DNA of 64,000 nt from Caenorhabditis elegans (GCF_000002985.6 NC_003280.10:6506501-6570500), one strand, 5' to 3'; shown: positions 13,162 to 25,677, numbered from the stretch's first letter. The notes: generated from the sequence alone by a model not told the origin. Numbers and translations are program-made.

Positions 13162-14109
13162 TTTTGACCTGAGGACATGATGGACGTTTTTGTGGTTAAA
13201 AGCTGGTAAGACACATGCAAAGCACACGGGAAAATTGGACAAAGGTGCATTTTATTCGAAAAAGTAGTGAGAACAAATTTTAAAAGTAGAAAATTGCATT
13301 TTTTTTAAACTTCTTTCATGCAAAACTTAACATTTATTTGTGAGAAACCTTGAAATTCGTAACAAAAAAGAGCGCTATATTTAAATTCTTATTGATGCCG
13401 CGAAATAATTAGTCCGAAAGGGCGCGTTTGCTGCGCACTACTGTAGGCCGAAAATTATCCATAAAATACATAGCATAACATTGTTTTTAAACTAAGTTTG
13501 AAACAATTATAAAACTGAAAAATGGCTGAAATGGTATTGGAAATTGCAATAAAGACATTTATAAACGTTCTAAAGTTGTTTTCCGTCAAGTGTCCCACGG
13601 TGTTATAAAGGAAACAATCATAAAACGTTGCAATATTGATTCGTCATGGGACTATTCTGCTCAATAAATTGTTGTTCGTTCTTACATTTTCCCCGACACT
13701 CTGCAAGAATATTGTTTTGTCTAGAAGATTCTCACGCTCAAAAGTTTCAATGTCCATGTTCTGGTTATCAGCAAAAAGGAAAAGCGCGTTTCCATTTCGT
13801 TGAAACCGTCCATCGATCACTGATAAGACTTCATCAGCATAGTTTCCACTGTTCGACCCTCCTACACTTCTCACCTCATTTATTTTAATGTGTATTACGA
13901 TTTTACATGTGTTTTTTAAAGTTTCTATGGCCACTGAAACCCTATTTTATGACTAGCCTTTTTTATCTAGAACTATTGACAGTAGTGGTTTTTGTCTGAA
14001 ATAGTTTGCAGGAAGAGAGTAATTAAATATTTGAACCGTAAATGTAAGCTAATTTTCGTTGAACCAACTCCATTGAATTCTTTTAAATTCCCTGACGAAT
14101 AATGTAACA

Positions 14110-14435
14110 CAGACGCGAAATTTTGCGTCAAAAATACGGTTCCTGGTCTCGACACGACGAAGTTTTATTGAATGCAAGAAGATGTGCTCCTTTAAAGTAC
14201 TTCAAACTTTCGTTGCTGCGGAATTTTCATCAATTTTAAGTTTTTTGCACGGTTTGTTAAAATGTATGTTTTTGATTGTTTTATTTTAGTTTTAAATAAA
14301 TACATTTTTACCAAAAAATTCCAGACAAACGAGAGTTTGAAATTACAGTAATCTTTAAATACGCACACCTATTTTCACTTAACAAAAAGTGCCCTGTCAA
14401 GACCCGGTACCGTATTCTAATTATTTCACGATTAT
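14110..14435. repeat. Dispersed repeat, inverted pair of arms
   Basis: The left arm (about 14110-14215) carries the markers GCGAAATTTTGCGTC, ATACGGT, GGTCTCGACACGAC and TTTAAAGTACTTCAAAC. The right arm (about 14325-14435) carries the same markers as reverse complement (GTACCGTATT, AAGACCC, TTTAAA, ATTACAGTA). Together they could fold into a long imperfect hairpin. The same family appears at 29000-29125 and 50125-50200 and looks like a common C. elegans interspersed palindromic repeat. Confidence 0.7.
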
Positions 14436-16139
14436 AACAGATCAGGCGTAGGTCATTCTTCCAGACGGGTTATAGATTTTTTGTCTTGTAAGCAGGCAAA
14501 TATTTATATGCATATGTGGGATTACTCAGAACTAAATTTGAAGTTCCAATTTCAAAAGTAGTTACGGATTTTCTGTTTTAACAAAGTAATTTTATAGAGT
14601 TTTAAATGAATTTCTGCTAAACATTAAATAAAATTATTTTTCGATTGCATTCGAAACAATTGTATTCTTGGAATGATTTAGATATACCTTGATTGACAGC
14701 TGCTAACAGAATACAGTCGATATATGACGTGTCCAAGTTTACTTTGATTTTCCCAAACTGGTCGAGATGTCGATGAAATTTGCATTTTTTCGCTTTTCTA
14801 AATAAACAGACAGCCTTGACGTTGGCCGGCTACCGTAACACAATAATCTCACAAACTGACGACACTGGGGTTTTTTTGCTGACACACTCAATTTTTTTCA
14901 GTTTTCTTCCCAAAAGTCAACATATATATTCCTTTTTCCAACAGATAAACAAAACATAAAATGGCAATAGTTGAAAGAAATTCGAAAGATAGAGAAATTG
15001 CGGCAAGCGGCGTTGAAAAGATTACGGTGGCCAGGGAGACTGGCACGGACACAGCACAAAGGAGCACTTATTCATTTGAATAGTTTAGTTTGATAGACTA
15101 TTGATTTTATATTTATCAAGGCGGAACTAACTGAAAATGGGTGTTTACCGCGTGTTTTTGTTTTCAGTTATTCAGCTGTAGTACGTTGATAGTTTTTGAA
15201 TATCAAAATAGTTTATCTAAATAGTATCACAACTAAATACCAACTATAATTTAGTCAAGGAATTTGTGGTACAGATAATTTTTTTGAGAATTATAACGAA
15301 CTATTTTATAAGCATTGTCTCATAATACAGAACCATATTGTAATAACTTAAAACTCTATGATAAAAATCACAGTCAGAAAAATTAATTGGTAAACGTAGA
15401 ATTTTAATCAAGGTTACAACTATTGGGCCAAAACAGTATCACTATGAGACTTCAAAACAAGACGTAGTAGGTCATTCTAAAACTAAATTCGGACTAGGTC
15501 ATCATAAAAAAATTTATCTCAACTCTGAACCCTTGACTTTCAATCTGAAAGTATTATTTCACTAGATTGGAGGCCGAAGGAATATTTCCAAAAGTGGATT
15601 TTCGTAAAAAAAAACATTTTTTAATGGTTTCAAAGTTGTCAAGAGGAAGGAAGCTTCTGGAAGCTTTTTGAAAATTATTTGTATTTGAAACATATCTGAA
15701 TTTTTTTTCATCTAATTTTTTATATAGAAAATTTAGGGTTTTATAGTTGAGTTTCGCTGCTTGCTAGTTGGGAAAATATTAAAATTTTTATGGTGCTAAT
15801 GACCGAATATCATTTCTGTTCAAAAAAAATTCATGGATTTTTACGATCTACGATCAAAAAGCGACACAAATCTAAATAGACTATAGACTATATCATAGAC
15901 TAGATAGTTACACCAAAGAAATAGGAAAAATTGTAAGTTAACTGTTTTGCTAACAGTAAAATAACAAGTTGGCTTTGTACATAGATACAACAGAGTGGAC
16001 TTAGGTATCTGAAAAATGGCGTTTTCAAAAATGTTTCAAGGTCGTGAACATGAGTGAATTAATATAAACTTCTCAAATTTTTCTAAGCTGTTCCAATATT
16101 CATAACCCGGTATATCCATATTGATCAGGATTGCCACGT

Positions 16140-16440
16140 CATAGAGCCCTCAAACATCGACTGACAGGATTTTCCGATGGCCCTTTCGGTCTGCACGCAC
16201 CGCCTGTGTTTTGTCAACGAAATATCGGTCCCGTCGACGACGACAACTGGGTCTCATTCTCACTCTCTGCATAATGAATGATGGCCTCTCTCCTGCATCT
16301 TCTCTCACTCTCTGTTCAGGCGGGGAAACCCCGTGTACGAGGACACCCGCTCTCTTGTCCACTCGATTTACAATTACTCATTGGTTCGATGACCGTTCCC
16401 CGCTCGTTGTGCACTTTTGATCTTTGGTCGCTTACGTTTA
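16140..16440. promoter_or_regulatory. GC/CT-rich island upstream of the Rab-like gene
   Basis: This segment is much richer in GC and CT blocks (CTCTCTCC, TCTCTCACTCTCTG, CGTCGACGACGACAA) than its surroundings. It lies about 2.0-2.3 kb upstream of the Rab start. Pyrimidine-rich initiator-like blocks are common at nematode transcription starts. A role as promoter or enhancer is inferred. Confidence 0.35.
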
Positions 16441-18434
16441 ATCCTTGAGAATTGATACTATTTTGTTTTTATTTGATATCAAAACATTTTCCGTTCAATT
16501 TATTACCACCTATTCAAGACACACACTCCTCATTCTCATATCACTGAATCTACTTGATCCTTTCCGTTTTCAACGTTCTATTCTCAAGGTTGTTTGGTCA
16601 TCTAGCGTGGTCAGTGTTGTAAAGCGCAAAGTGTTATCTTTTCTGTAAATATCATTCCCAGCTGGCATTAAACCTTGGTTCATCGGAACAAGTTTATGAA
16701 AGTTTAGGAGAAGTGCAATACGGTAGGATTAATCCCGTTTTGAAGGCTTTTCAAAATTTCCAAGTTTTGCCAAGTATACTCATAATCAAAAAGTAACTAT
16801 GCAAATGTATCGGTGTTTTTTTAAATCAAGTTTCGTTACTTTTTTTTGCAATTTCTTAGACGCTTTTCATACATCCATTACTAAACAATCTTTATGAAGC
16901 AGTATGTCATATCTAACAATGAAGTTAACGCAAAAATCCTCTTTTGTTCGAACTTTCAGATAATTACGGTCAACTCTCCAATTTAATGTATTTTCTATCC
17001 CCACGTGGATATATTATAAAAGATAAGATCTTTTATATATATTTATATATTTCACCGTCATCTGATCGGAGATCAGTTGATATTTATTCAGGTCTTTCGA
17101 GAAGACGCACGCTTCTTTTGTTGTTATTGGGAACCTCATCAAAGTGTAAGAAGATGTGGGATGTTTCGTGTTTATGTTGTTGACTGTCCCCGGCCCCTAA
17201 TACAGTCTAATCTGATAGTGATAACTTGGGTAAATAGGAAAATGAGATAGATACCATGTGTGCTTGCTTGATCATCAAAAAAGTTTTGCAACTGGTTGCA
17301 CATTCCTATTTTTAATGTCATTAGCCAGTTGTCAGTTTTTGACTCCTGGTCGACACAGGATGCTACATTTTTATTATGTTATTTCACCATACAGTTTGCC
17401 AGCAATATGTTTATTATTGACATAGTTTTTGAAAACAAGTCTGCTAAAAATTTATGGCAAGGTTTTTTAAGTAATATTGAAGTTGGCATTTTTTTATATG
17501 AAAAATGTTACAGAAGTCAAAAAATCCTATCATATGTAGATTCCAGATTTTCCCACAAATTCTTGCTCCCCTTTACTCTTCATCCGCAGCTTATATCGGC
17601 CATTTTTGATTATAACTATAGTTCGAATTTTTTTCCATACTTTGATCGTTTCAAAACTTTTAGCCAACTCAAAAATAACCTATATAAAATCTGCCAGAAT
17701 GGAGCAAGAGGGTGCAAGAATCACGTAATTTGATAGTTTGAACGTTATTGGCGTAGTTAAAGAAACTAATCAGAAACAATTTGAATTTATTCGGTGCAAT
17801 TTATGTTGAATATGATCCTCCATCAACCTTGTCCCAAGTAGACATCCCCCCCCCCCTATTGCTTCCTGTTGTGTATTCTGGACGTATTTTTGTGCTTTTT
17901 CTTATTTTATAACAATTTATCATTTTTCCGGAGATGTAAGCCGGGCACGGAGGCCGGCGAGTGGGCTTGAGTCTCCTCGCGGAATGCCTTCTTTCAAGTT
18001 TCCATCATCCTTATCATTTGTAACCAATCTTTTCTCGAATCGAATTGTTTACTATTTTGATGAAACATTTTACACTTTTATGGAAGAAAATCTTCCCAAT
18101 TTTTATGATTCTTTCAAATAAGCCACCATCTGTTCTTTGTCAATGATCAATGAGCATAGCTTACTGTCCGTCCATTGAGGGGGATCGGTGGTTTCCCCAC
18201 GTTTCTCTATCATTCTAGGGTGTCCGATAAGAATCAAGCGACGAAAGGAGGCGGAGCGATAGGCATCTCTCTCTAACACTCATTGTTTTCCTCCAGTTGT
18301 CAATGACGAGCACCAACCCCTAGAGACTCCGCCTATTTCCACCTCCACTTCTTTTTCCTAAATAACACATCTGATCGTTTACATTCATGAATGAACCTAT
18401 CTATTCTATAATGAACCAATTTTCAGACAAGATA

Positions 18435-19505
18435 ATGCAAGTGCTCCGTCAACTACCACATCAACATCAGCTCGCATCTTCTCCGTCTTCTTCTTGTGAT
18501 ATCAAATCTATTTATGCTTCGGAGAAAGTCCGTGAGGCGATTCGTGATCACGAGCAGACAATCGCCACGTCAACAGCTCCTAAGCATAAAGCAAAGGTAG
18601 TTGTACTTGGAGATTCTGGTGTTGGAAAGACTTCAATTATCTATCGTCATCGATATGGAGCTCACTATCGTCCAGTAAATGCAACGATTGGAGCTTCTTT
18701 TGTATCTTTTGATGTGTAAGTTTTAATTTTTAACATGGCTAAATAATTTAGAATATTTTATAGCGGAGCAGATTATCGCGATCGTGAAGACGTGGTTCGC
18801 CTTCAAGTGTGGGATACTGCTGGTCAGGAGAGGTTCCGATGCATGGTTCCGATGTACATGAGAAATGCCGATGCTGCTCTGATTGTTTACGACGTAACTG
18901 ATAGAAACACTTTTGAGGATGTTGAGAAGTGGCTGAAAGATCTCGACAGATCAAGTGGAACGGAGGATGCAAATGTTTACTTGATTGGAAATAAAACAGA
19001 TCTTGTTGAAAAGCGAGAAGTTACTGAAGCTGAAGGAAAAGCGATGGCAGCAAAGATCAATGCAAAGTTTTTCGAATTATCCAATGATCAACCAAATTGT
19101 AAGTTTGTTTACCATAAAATTATAATTTAGTGCAAAAGAAAGTGTATCTAAGGCTATTCAAAAAAATTTTGAAAGCCTTTTTTCTGCAAAAAAATGCATC
19201 TATAGGTGTGTCGATTCCCACTCTGGGAAACAATTTGACAAAAAAAACGACTACAAAAATATGTTTTCTATGTTAAATTTAGGTGGAAGTGATATCATTG
19301 TTCATTATCAATAATTTCAGTGTTCGCCGCAATTCTATCCGAACTTTCCGACGATGTTCTCCAATCCCGGCAAGAATCCTCCGAAAAGAAAACCGATCTT
19401 CAATTAATTCGAAAAGAAAAAGTTTCTCTTGGGGACGACAAGTTCGAAGACAATCCGAATATTCAATTAAAAATTCAAAAATCAAAGTGTTGTTCAATGC
19501 TCTAG
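18435..19505 (+). CDS. Rab-like small GTPase (266 aa)
   Basis: Three exons: 18435-18715, 18764-19098, 19321-19505. I chose the ATG at 18435 because an acceptor (ATTTTCAG) ends at 18426; a longer frame from 18387 would run through it. A 50-residue N-terminal extension precedes the G domain. G1 is GDSGVGKTS (59-67), G3 is WDTAGQERF (110-118), G4 is NKTD (170-173). The last six residues KCCSML contain a CaaX-type prenylation signal, so membrane attachment is expected. Oddity: the G5 motif, normally ETSAK, reads ELSND (198-202), losing the guanine-contacting Ala and the Lys. The switch regions look like Rab, closest by eye to the Rab5/21/22 group. Function in vesicle transport follows from the family; no specific orthologue is claimed. 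It is probably the C56E6.2 gene. Confidence 0.85.
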
Positions 19506-19871
19506 GTCTTAGATCAGCTGTGTTTTTAACTCCAAATATCAATTTTCTCTTCATCATTCCCTATCTTGTCTTTCATTTTCAAAATGGTATCAATCTTATT
19601 ATTTTCTCACTCTCGACTCCCGTGTATTACCCTACTCTACTGGTCTTCAAAAACACAAAAAAATCATTAAAAAGTGTTCCACCGCATGCGAATTGTTATC
19701 CCATCCAATACCTCAACCCATTCAAATATCAAAATCACGCTTATCACCAATCGTTTATTGTTTTCATCTTTCTTGTTACAAATATTATTCAATGTATTGC
19801 TGAATAGTAAATAAATAAAGAGTTTTCTCTCTTTTTCTAAACAGATTCCATCTCATCAGTAGCCTGCCTTA

Positions 19872-22229
19872 TCATCGACGATTGTTTCGTCCATTGAAAG
19901 TTATTTTTGGGTTAGACGACGCCGCTCCGACTGATTTGCTCCGATTACTTGATTTCGTCTTTTTTAGTTTTTGCTCTTGTTTTGAACGACGTTGAAGTAG
20001 ACGATCCCGTTGAGCGCTTCGTTCTTCTATTAAAGCTTTGTTCGAACTAAAAATAATGAGTCTTAATGAAAATAAAGCTTGAACGTAGGCTCAAAAATAC
20101 CTACCTACCCGGGAATTTCTCGAGAATCTTTTCAGATAATTTTGGGATAAGTTTCAGAATGTACACAAAACGGGAAATTTCAGTCATCATATCTTCAAGG
20201 AGCAAAAACCGTTTTTCTTTATGAAAATTGTTTCCCAATTAGGTACGCGTACCTTGTTAGGCAGGCGTTTTCGCTTTTGATTTTTTTTTGCCGAAGATAG
20301 ATTTTTAGAAAATACTGTTGCAATATGGTTTACCTGGTATCTATGGCATTATCGGGAAGAAAGTACCAAGTATCTCTGAAAGACTGTCCAACTGGAATAA
20401 GAACATATGCACCTCTTGACATAAGTTGTGTAACTTCAGATATTTTCCTTCCATCCATATCAACCAATTTTCCTGGATTAACATTGTATCGTCGAGCTAT
20501 TAATTCCAAAACATAATTCATTCCCTTTTCAAGTTGTTTTCTTTGAAAATTCATAAATTGGCACTCCATTCCTTGTCCATTCAGGAACACACTGCAATCG
20601 ACAGATGTTGTAATGTTCGTTTACAGGAGATGATGTAATGGAGAGATGGGAATACTCTAATATAACAGTGAGAACTTACTAAATTAGATACACATCGGGA
20701 TGCGTTTGATCTTTTCGATTGAATATCATTGTACTCAATCTTCTCGATTGTCCACCCATTTTTCTGGAAATATTTCATGTTGGGACTTGATTTCTACAGA
20801 CCAAATTAACAACATGAAACCATAAACAAAAATATCATAGTTGAGAGGGAAAACTTCAAGGTTTTTTGACTGTATTTATGAAAATTTCAAATAACTCTTA
20901 CTGTCGATGTTTTTCCAGTGCTTGCTTATCTTTTCGTATCGTTTCTTCATTATCGAATTCACTGGAATGTGGATTCCCTTCAAAGAAATCCATCGTCGTG
21001 TCAAAGTTTTTTGGCTCATATGCAGCTCTTCTATCTGTAAAAAACGTTCAAATTTTCAACGCTTGAGTATGTATTTTCCAACTTCTAACGTCTTGCAGAG
21101 CATCATCATAATATGAATCATATTGTGACATATCGACTTCTCTCGCTTTTGTTGTCACTTTCTTTGTCCTCGAGGTATTCTGTACAGAAGTATACGGTCG
21201 AGGTGGAGGTGTTGGTGGAACAGTCACTGAAATGGTTTAATTAAATTTCTAATTTTCAATAATAACCTACAATTAGCCGGATAAGTTGATCTAACAGAGT
21301 TAGATGTATAATATTCTGGAGCTGAAAGTGATGTATATCTGGAATGATTATTGTCTCCTCTAGATGCATTCACATCAGGATCACTTGAGCGACGACGATC
21401 ATTGGCGTCTGGACTGAAAAACAGTTAGTCAAACTAAAATTATACAAGAGACTTTGTTACAGCATAAGTGATTCATCTCCAGAGACATAGTATGTTCCCA
21501 AGTCTACGATTTCATCTGGATCCGTGATTTCTTCTCCCTCTCTGAAAATTTTTATATAGGTATTTAAAAATCAAGAGCTATGTGAAGATGCCTTCTACTT
21601 TTACAATAAGACAATTGTGGTTCTGCTTCGAAACTTCAGCTACGAAATTTATATTTGACATCTCAACACTGCTTTTGGATAAAACATTTCTCATTCAAAA
21701 GTTCAATAAAACCATGTGTTTCGTAAGTTCGTAAGTTTCGTAAATTTTTCTAGATTTTTCTAACTTTTAATTTTGAGTTAGCCTAATTAAAAATGTATCA
21801 ATTTGATTAGAATAAAAAACTAACAACGTATAAATAGCAGATGCACCATCATCCATTCCAACATACGGTCCAACATCTTCTAGCAATTGTTCCAATCTTG
21901 GTGACTGCCATTGCCTCCAAACAAATAATTTTGGTCTATAAAATAAACTTTTCAGTATTTTCAAAAATCGAAACGACTTTATACTCTAAACCCAGTTGTT
22001 TTCTCAACTAACTTTTCATAAATATCCTCTCCGTTCTTCTTAACGTAAATCTTCTTGACCTTGGGTCGATTCATCCGATTTACTAATTTGTCTCCCTCAT
22101 GTCGAGCTGCGTCGCCTCGTCGTCTCTTGTTCAATTCAACATACGATATGTCGTTGAACTGTTCGTCATAAACTAGAATTTGTTCTGATTTTGAAGTCAA
22201 ATGAGGTTCAAGCTCAACTTACATGCCAT
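19872..22229 (-). CDS. Doublecortin (DCX)-domain protein (437 aa)
   Basis: Ten exons: 22229-22223, 22172-21992, 21935-21828, 21541-21461, 21413-21271, 21226-21083, 21034-20902, 20763-20680, 20591-20334, 20046-19872; all phases agree (437 aa). The first exon holds only seven coding bases. Exons 8-9 encode a doublecortin-like fold (about residues 280-376): VFLNGQG, then MNYVLELIARRY, VDMDGRKISEVTQLM and GAYVLIPVGQSF, matching the DCX pattern of a basic first strand, a helix, a VxxLxxxDG turn and a final YV-x-G strand. DCX domains bind microtubules. The N-terminal half is charged and low in known domains, with a short proline run (PPTPPPRPY). The C-terminus is strongly basic, which could aid tubulin binding. 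Its start is only 229 bp from the upstream ABC gene on the same strand; an operon cannot be excluded. Confidence 0.85.
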
Positions 22230-22319
22230 TTCGAACAAAAAGAAAGAAAAAAGATACTAAAAAGGTGAGCAAGTGAGCCGAGTAGTAGACGAGTGCACAA
22301 ACAATAAGAGTCCTAACGC

Positions 22320-22332
22320 GTTGCTCGGCGAC
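22320..22332. promoter_or_regulatory. X-box-like element (RFX/DAF-19 type), imperfect
   Basis: The 13-mer GTTGCTCGGCGAC is a near-palindrome of the two half-sites of an X-box, with one base rather than two in the centre. It is about 91 bp upstream of the DCX gene's ATG, the usual distance for DAF-19 targets. It departs from the consensus GTYNCCATRGNAAC in spacing and in the half-sites, so function is uncertain. Confidence 0.3.
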
Positions 22333-22457
22333 ACAGACTCTGCGAAATGGGATGCACGCGCATTAATAGTCCCGTAGATCAACGAAAAGTTTGTAGTTTT
22401 TATACGCTGTGAGCAAGCTTTAGATAATTTTTGGACCTTTATTTTTTATAAACAAGT

Positions 22458-25066
22458 TCAAGATTGTTTCATATGTTTTTTGAGCTGAACAGACGGTTCT
22501 GTCAAATGAATAAAAAAGGAAATAACGAGAAAAGTGAGACTTAGACAGAAAAGAATAGCGAAATTTGTGAATACATCGTTTGGAGCATACCATGGTGGGT
22601 ATAAATCTGAATGAAGATTCATTGATAGTCTGAAATTTACAATTATTTAAAAACTGTTTTTCAAACGTACTTGCACATGTAAGAAGGGAATGTACATTCC
22701 TCGTTATCAATAGAACTTGACAAAAGTTTTGAGAGAAGAAAATTGGAATAATTGAATGGATTGATTACACCTATGTAATATTGAATAGAAGAAGATGTTG
22801 TAGTTCTGGAAAAACAAAAATTCAATCGTATCATCAAAAAAACATTGTAAAATGTTTTGATTTCTTATGCAACATGGTGTGGGTATAAATAAAATGTGAA
22901 GTATAACTGTCTTACCCTGTTACTCCATTTCCAGAAACGAAAAATGCCAAGATAATAATTGTTTGTAAAATTACAATGTTTGAGCAATTTTTCAAATATC
23001 TCGCACAGATTGTGAATATAGAGAATGAAAAAATAGAAAGTAGAAATAGATTCAAACTGATTTGAAACATAGCTTCTGACTTGAATGACCTGAATTTTAT
23101 ATTTAATTGTTTTGTCAGTTTTAAAGATATCATACCATAAAACTATACCAACGAATAGAGAAGACTGAATACATGAGTATACGAGGAAGAAAATTGAAAA
23201 TATTGTTAAACTTGTCGTCTGGCAATATAAATTACATTCTCTGAAGCTAAGGAGACTAGTCTTTGAATCTAAAAATTGGTTTAAATTAAATTTTCAAGGT
23301 GGGAAGAATTAGATGCTTACAGTTAGGAAAAATCACAATAGTTTGAAGAAGTAAATATAAAAATGTCAGTAATTTCCAGAAAAACAATGAAGATGGAAGC
23401 GATGTAGGTCTAAATATTCAATATTTTTGTAGTTTTAAAAATTTCAAAACTCTCAAGGAATTTTTGCTTCAAGTTTTGATGAAACATCACACTTTTCAGC
23501 CTTCTATCATATTTTGAAACAATTTTTCAAAAAATCTTGGCTAATCCCCAAAATCAAAAAATTTTCTCTGAAAAATTATGTTGAAATTGAAGGATTTTAC
23601 GGGCAAAACTAAACATTTTCAGAAAATTTCTTGTGACCTTTCTGAAATCGTTCTAAAATTTTAATTCTAAAATTTTTATCAAATTGAAAATTCAAACCTT
23701 AGAAAAGATAGCACTGCAGCAGTTACTGGGAATGCAATTAACCCAGCTAAGCTATTTGAAGGAGTAGAACCAATAAGTGAAAGTACTCTACGGAATAGAA
23801 TTGCTGCAACAGTTGAAATTGAGGGATTTTTTCTACCAGAATCTAGAAGAACTCCTGTTCCAGTTGCTGAGGATCCTGATATATCAGATGATGTATCATT
23901 ATCCTGAAACATTCACTTATGACTTCAAGTTGAAAAAGTTTGACTTACAGTTCGGAACGCAACAAGTTTAGTGGCTTTTTCCTGTGTCTCCATAACTTTT
24001 TGCATGCTCTCTTTGTCAATTGTTAATAACGACACTGAATTGAATTATATAAACAAAATTCCAGTGGATAACTTACAGTAATATGCAGCTGGATTTTCGT
24101 TTGGCGGACATTCAAAACCAGCTTTTTTGAAATGATTTGGCAAAAGACGCATTTGACCACTATATGCTACTTCTCCATAAAATAGACAAGTAGCAGAACC
24201 AAGTAAATGCGAGAGGTCAGAACGAACATTTCGTAAAGTTATTATTATGATTCTGTTGAATTTTGCAGCGTAAAAATGAAGAGCATAGATGAGTTGATAT
24301 GCTGATAGTGGAGAAAGATATGCCGTTGGATCGTCAATTATCGTGAGAACTGGAAACAATTATTTGAGTTTACATTTTTTAAAAAAGTATTTCAAGAAAG
24401 CAACCAACTTGGATCTTTCAATAATTCCATAACAGTCATAACCCTTCTTCTGGCACTAAATGACAAATCTTCTAGTTTATCATGCGCATATCCAATAACA
24501 TCAAACATTGCACTGAGTTCGCTGATCTGGAAAATAGAATAATAGCTTTGTAAATAAATAAAAATAGGTCACAAACCCGATGGTCAATCTCAAGACTGGT
24601 ATGTGTAGATGATAGACATAGCCTCGCGTGATAGTAAAGTAAACTTCTGACCGATAGAGAAGATGGATACTGATTACGGTAGTTGATATGGGAGCAGAAC
24701 TTGTTGAATCGGCGACCTTCAAGTTTTGAAATAATTATTTAAACTTTAAAAAAAAACTTACGAGTCAACATAAATTTATCAAGCATTGCAATCCCTCCGA
24801 TATCTCCTCCTGCTCCACTTGTTAGTGCTTCCAAGAGTGTAGTTTTTCCAGAATCAGCCACACCAACAATTGCATGTATTTCTCCAGAAGTTGCTGTGAA
24901 ACTAATATTTTTCAAAATTTGAAATACTGACGGTGGCTTGTAAATCTTGGAAAACCTGAAAAGATTCAATTATTGAAAATTGAGAAAGAAGAACTTACCA
25001 TGTACCATTTGAAATAGCAGTCATAAAAGATATACTCTTACATTCGAGCACATGTTTCTCATTCAT
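22458..25066 (-). CDS. ABCG-type half transporter with degraded ATPase motifs (595 aa)
   Basis: Twelve exons: 25066-24999, 24955-24762, 24716-24577, 24526-24409, 24349-24077, 24034-23949, 23903-23698, 23409-23321, 23268-23136, 23089-22916, 22805-22671, 22629-22458. Order is nucleotide-binding domain then membrane domain, as in the White/ABCG subfamily. Walker A is intact (GVADSGKTT, 54-62). The signature, normally LSGGERRRV, reads LSFSARRRV (155-163). Walker B ends IIDDP, with Asp in place of the catalytic Glu. The H-switch region reads IITLRNVRS with no His. At least five hydrophobic segments follow, and the domain closes with a membrane helix near the C-terminus. The protein is short for ABCG (595 aa against about 600-690). 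The head-to-head neighbour is a second ABCG-like gene. It is probably C56E6.5; substrate unknown. Confidence 0.85.
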
Positions 25067-25677
25067 GATCAACAAAAGTACTTCTACCTACTTCTGTTTC
25101 TAAAGTGAACACATTTCTTTACTTCTTCGCTGAACTTTTTCTCCGGAATCATCATTCTCCGTTGCCCTCAATTATCCTGAATAAGCTGCGTCTCTTCCTC
25201 TTTGATGCTTTCTTTCACGTCTATTCGGTGAAGGTGACGGTGTCGGTGAAGAAGGCAATTATTTTTGGCGGCACGAGACCGTCAATCCTTTTGTACACGC
25301 GCCACTGAAGGAAGAAGCAGTCAACTTTGAGTGAAGTTACTGGATTTTTCAAGTTATTTGTTCGACTTGCCACACTTTGTTTATTGATTTTTAATTATGG
25401 ACTTGGAACTAATTTTAACCTTACTTTTTCTTCATTCTTTCTGTTTGCAAAACGAGGCTAATCTGTCTCCGTTTTGCCCGTTTCAACCAATTATTCATTC
25501 AATGTTTCCCTCTGCGTGAACCCAATCCCGAAAAATTGCATTTTCCTCTCACACTCCTCTCTTCATACAGTTTCTAATGTTCTTATGTAAACTCGAGTGA
25601 CAAGTATCCAACTGTGACACATCTTGACCGGTTTCACATCGCACTTGACTTTGTTTCTTTTCAGAAGTTCCTTGAAA
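25067..25677. promoter_or_regulatory. Shared bidirectional promoter region of the two ABC genes
   Basis: 611 bp separates the two divergent ATGs. It contains a CT-rich stretch (25180-25215), a GC-richer core (25220-25310) and the acceptor TTCTTTTCAG ending at 25664, 14 bases before the plus-strand ATG, which is a good trans-splice site. No individual factor site is called. Confidence 0.5.

Larger units (their letters stand above)
13162..18434. other. Long intergenic region shared by toe-2 and the Rab-like gene
   Basis: About 5.3 kb between two divergently transcribed genes. I find no spliceable coding gene. It holds a dispersed inverted-repeat pair (14110-14435), a GC/CT-rich island (16140-16440), two short perfect palindromes near 17015-17076, and a run of 11 C at 17846-17856. 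A second conserved-looking GC-richer patch occurs at 18215-18300, close to the Rab start. The remainder is AT-rich with nothing I can name. Confidence 0.6.

Noticed and set aside
17296-17733. 145-codon plus-strand frame upstream of the Rab gene
   Set aside because: AT-rich sequence, no domain or convincing splice structure; composition of non-coding DNA.
19283-19807. 174-codon plus-strand frame over the end of the Rab gene
   Set aside because: Out of frame with exon 3, which splices in phase and ends in a prenylation motif; the rest runs into the 3' UTR.
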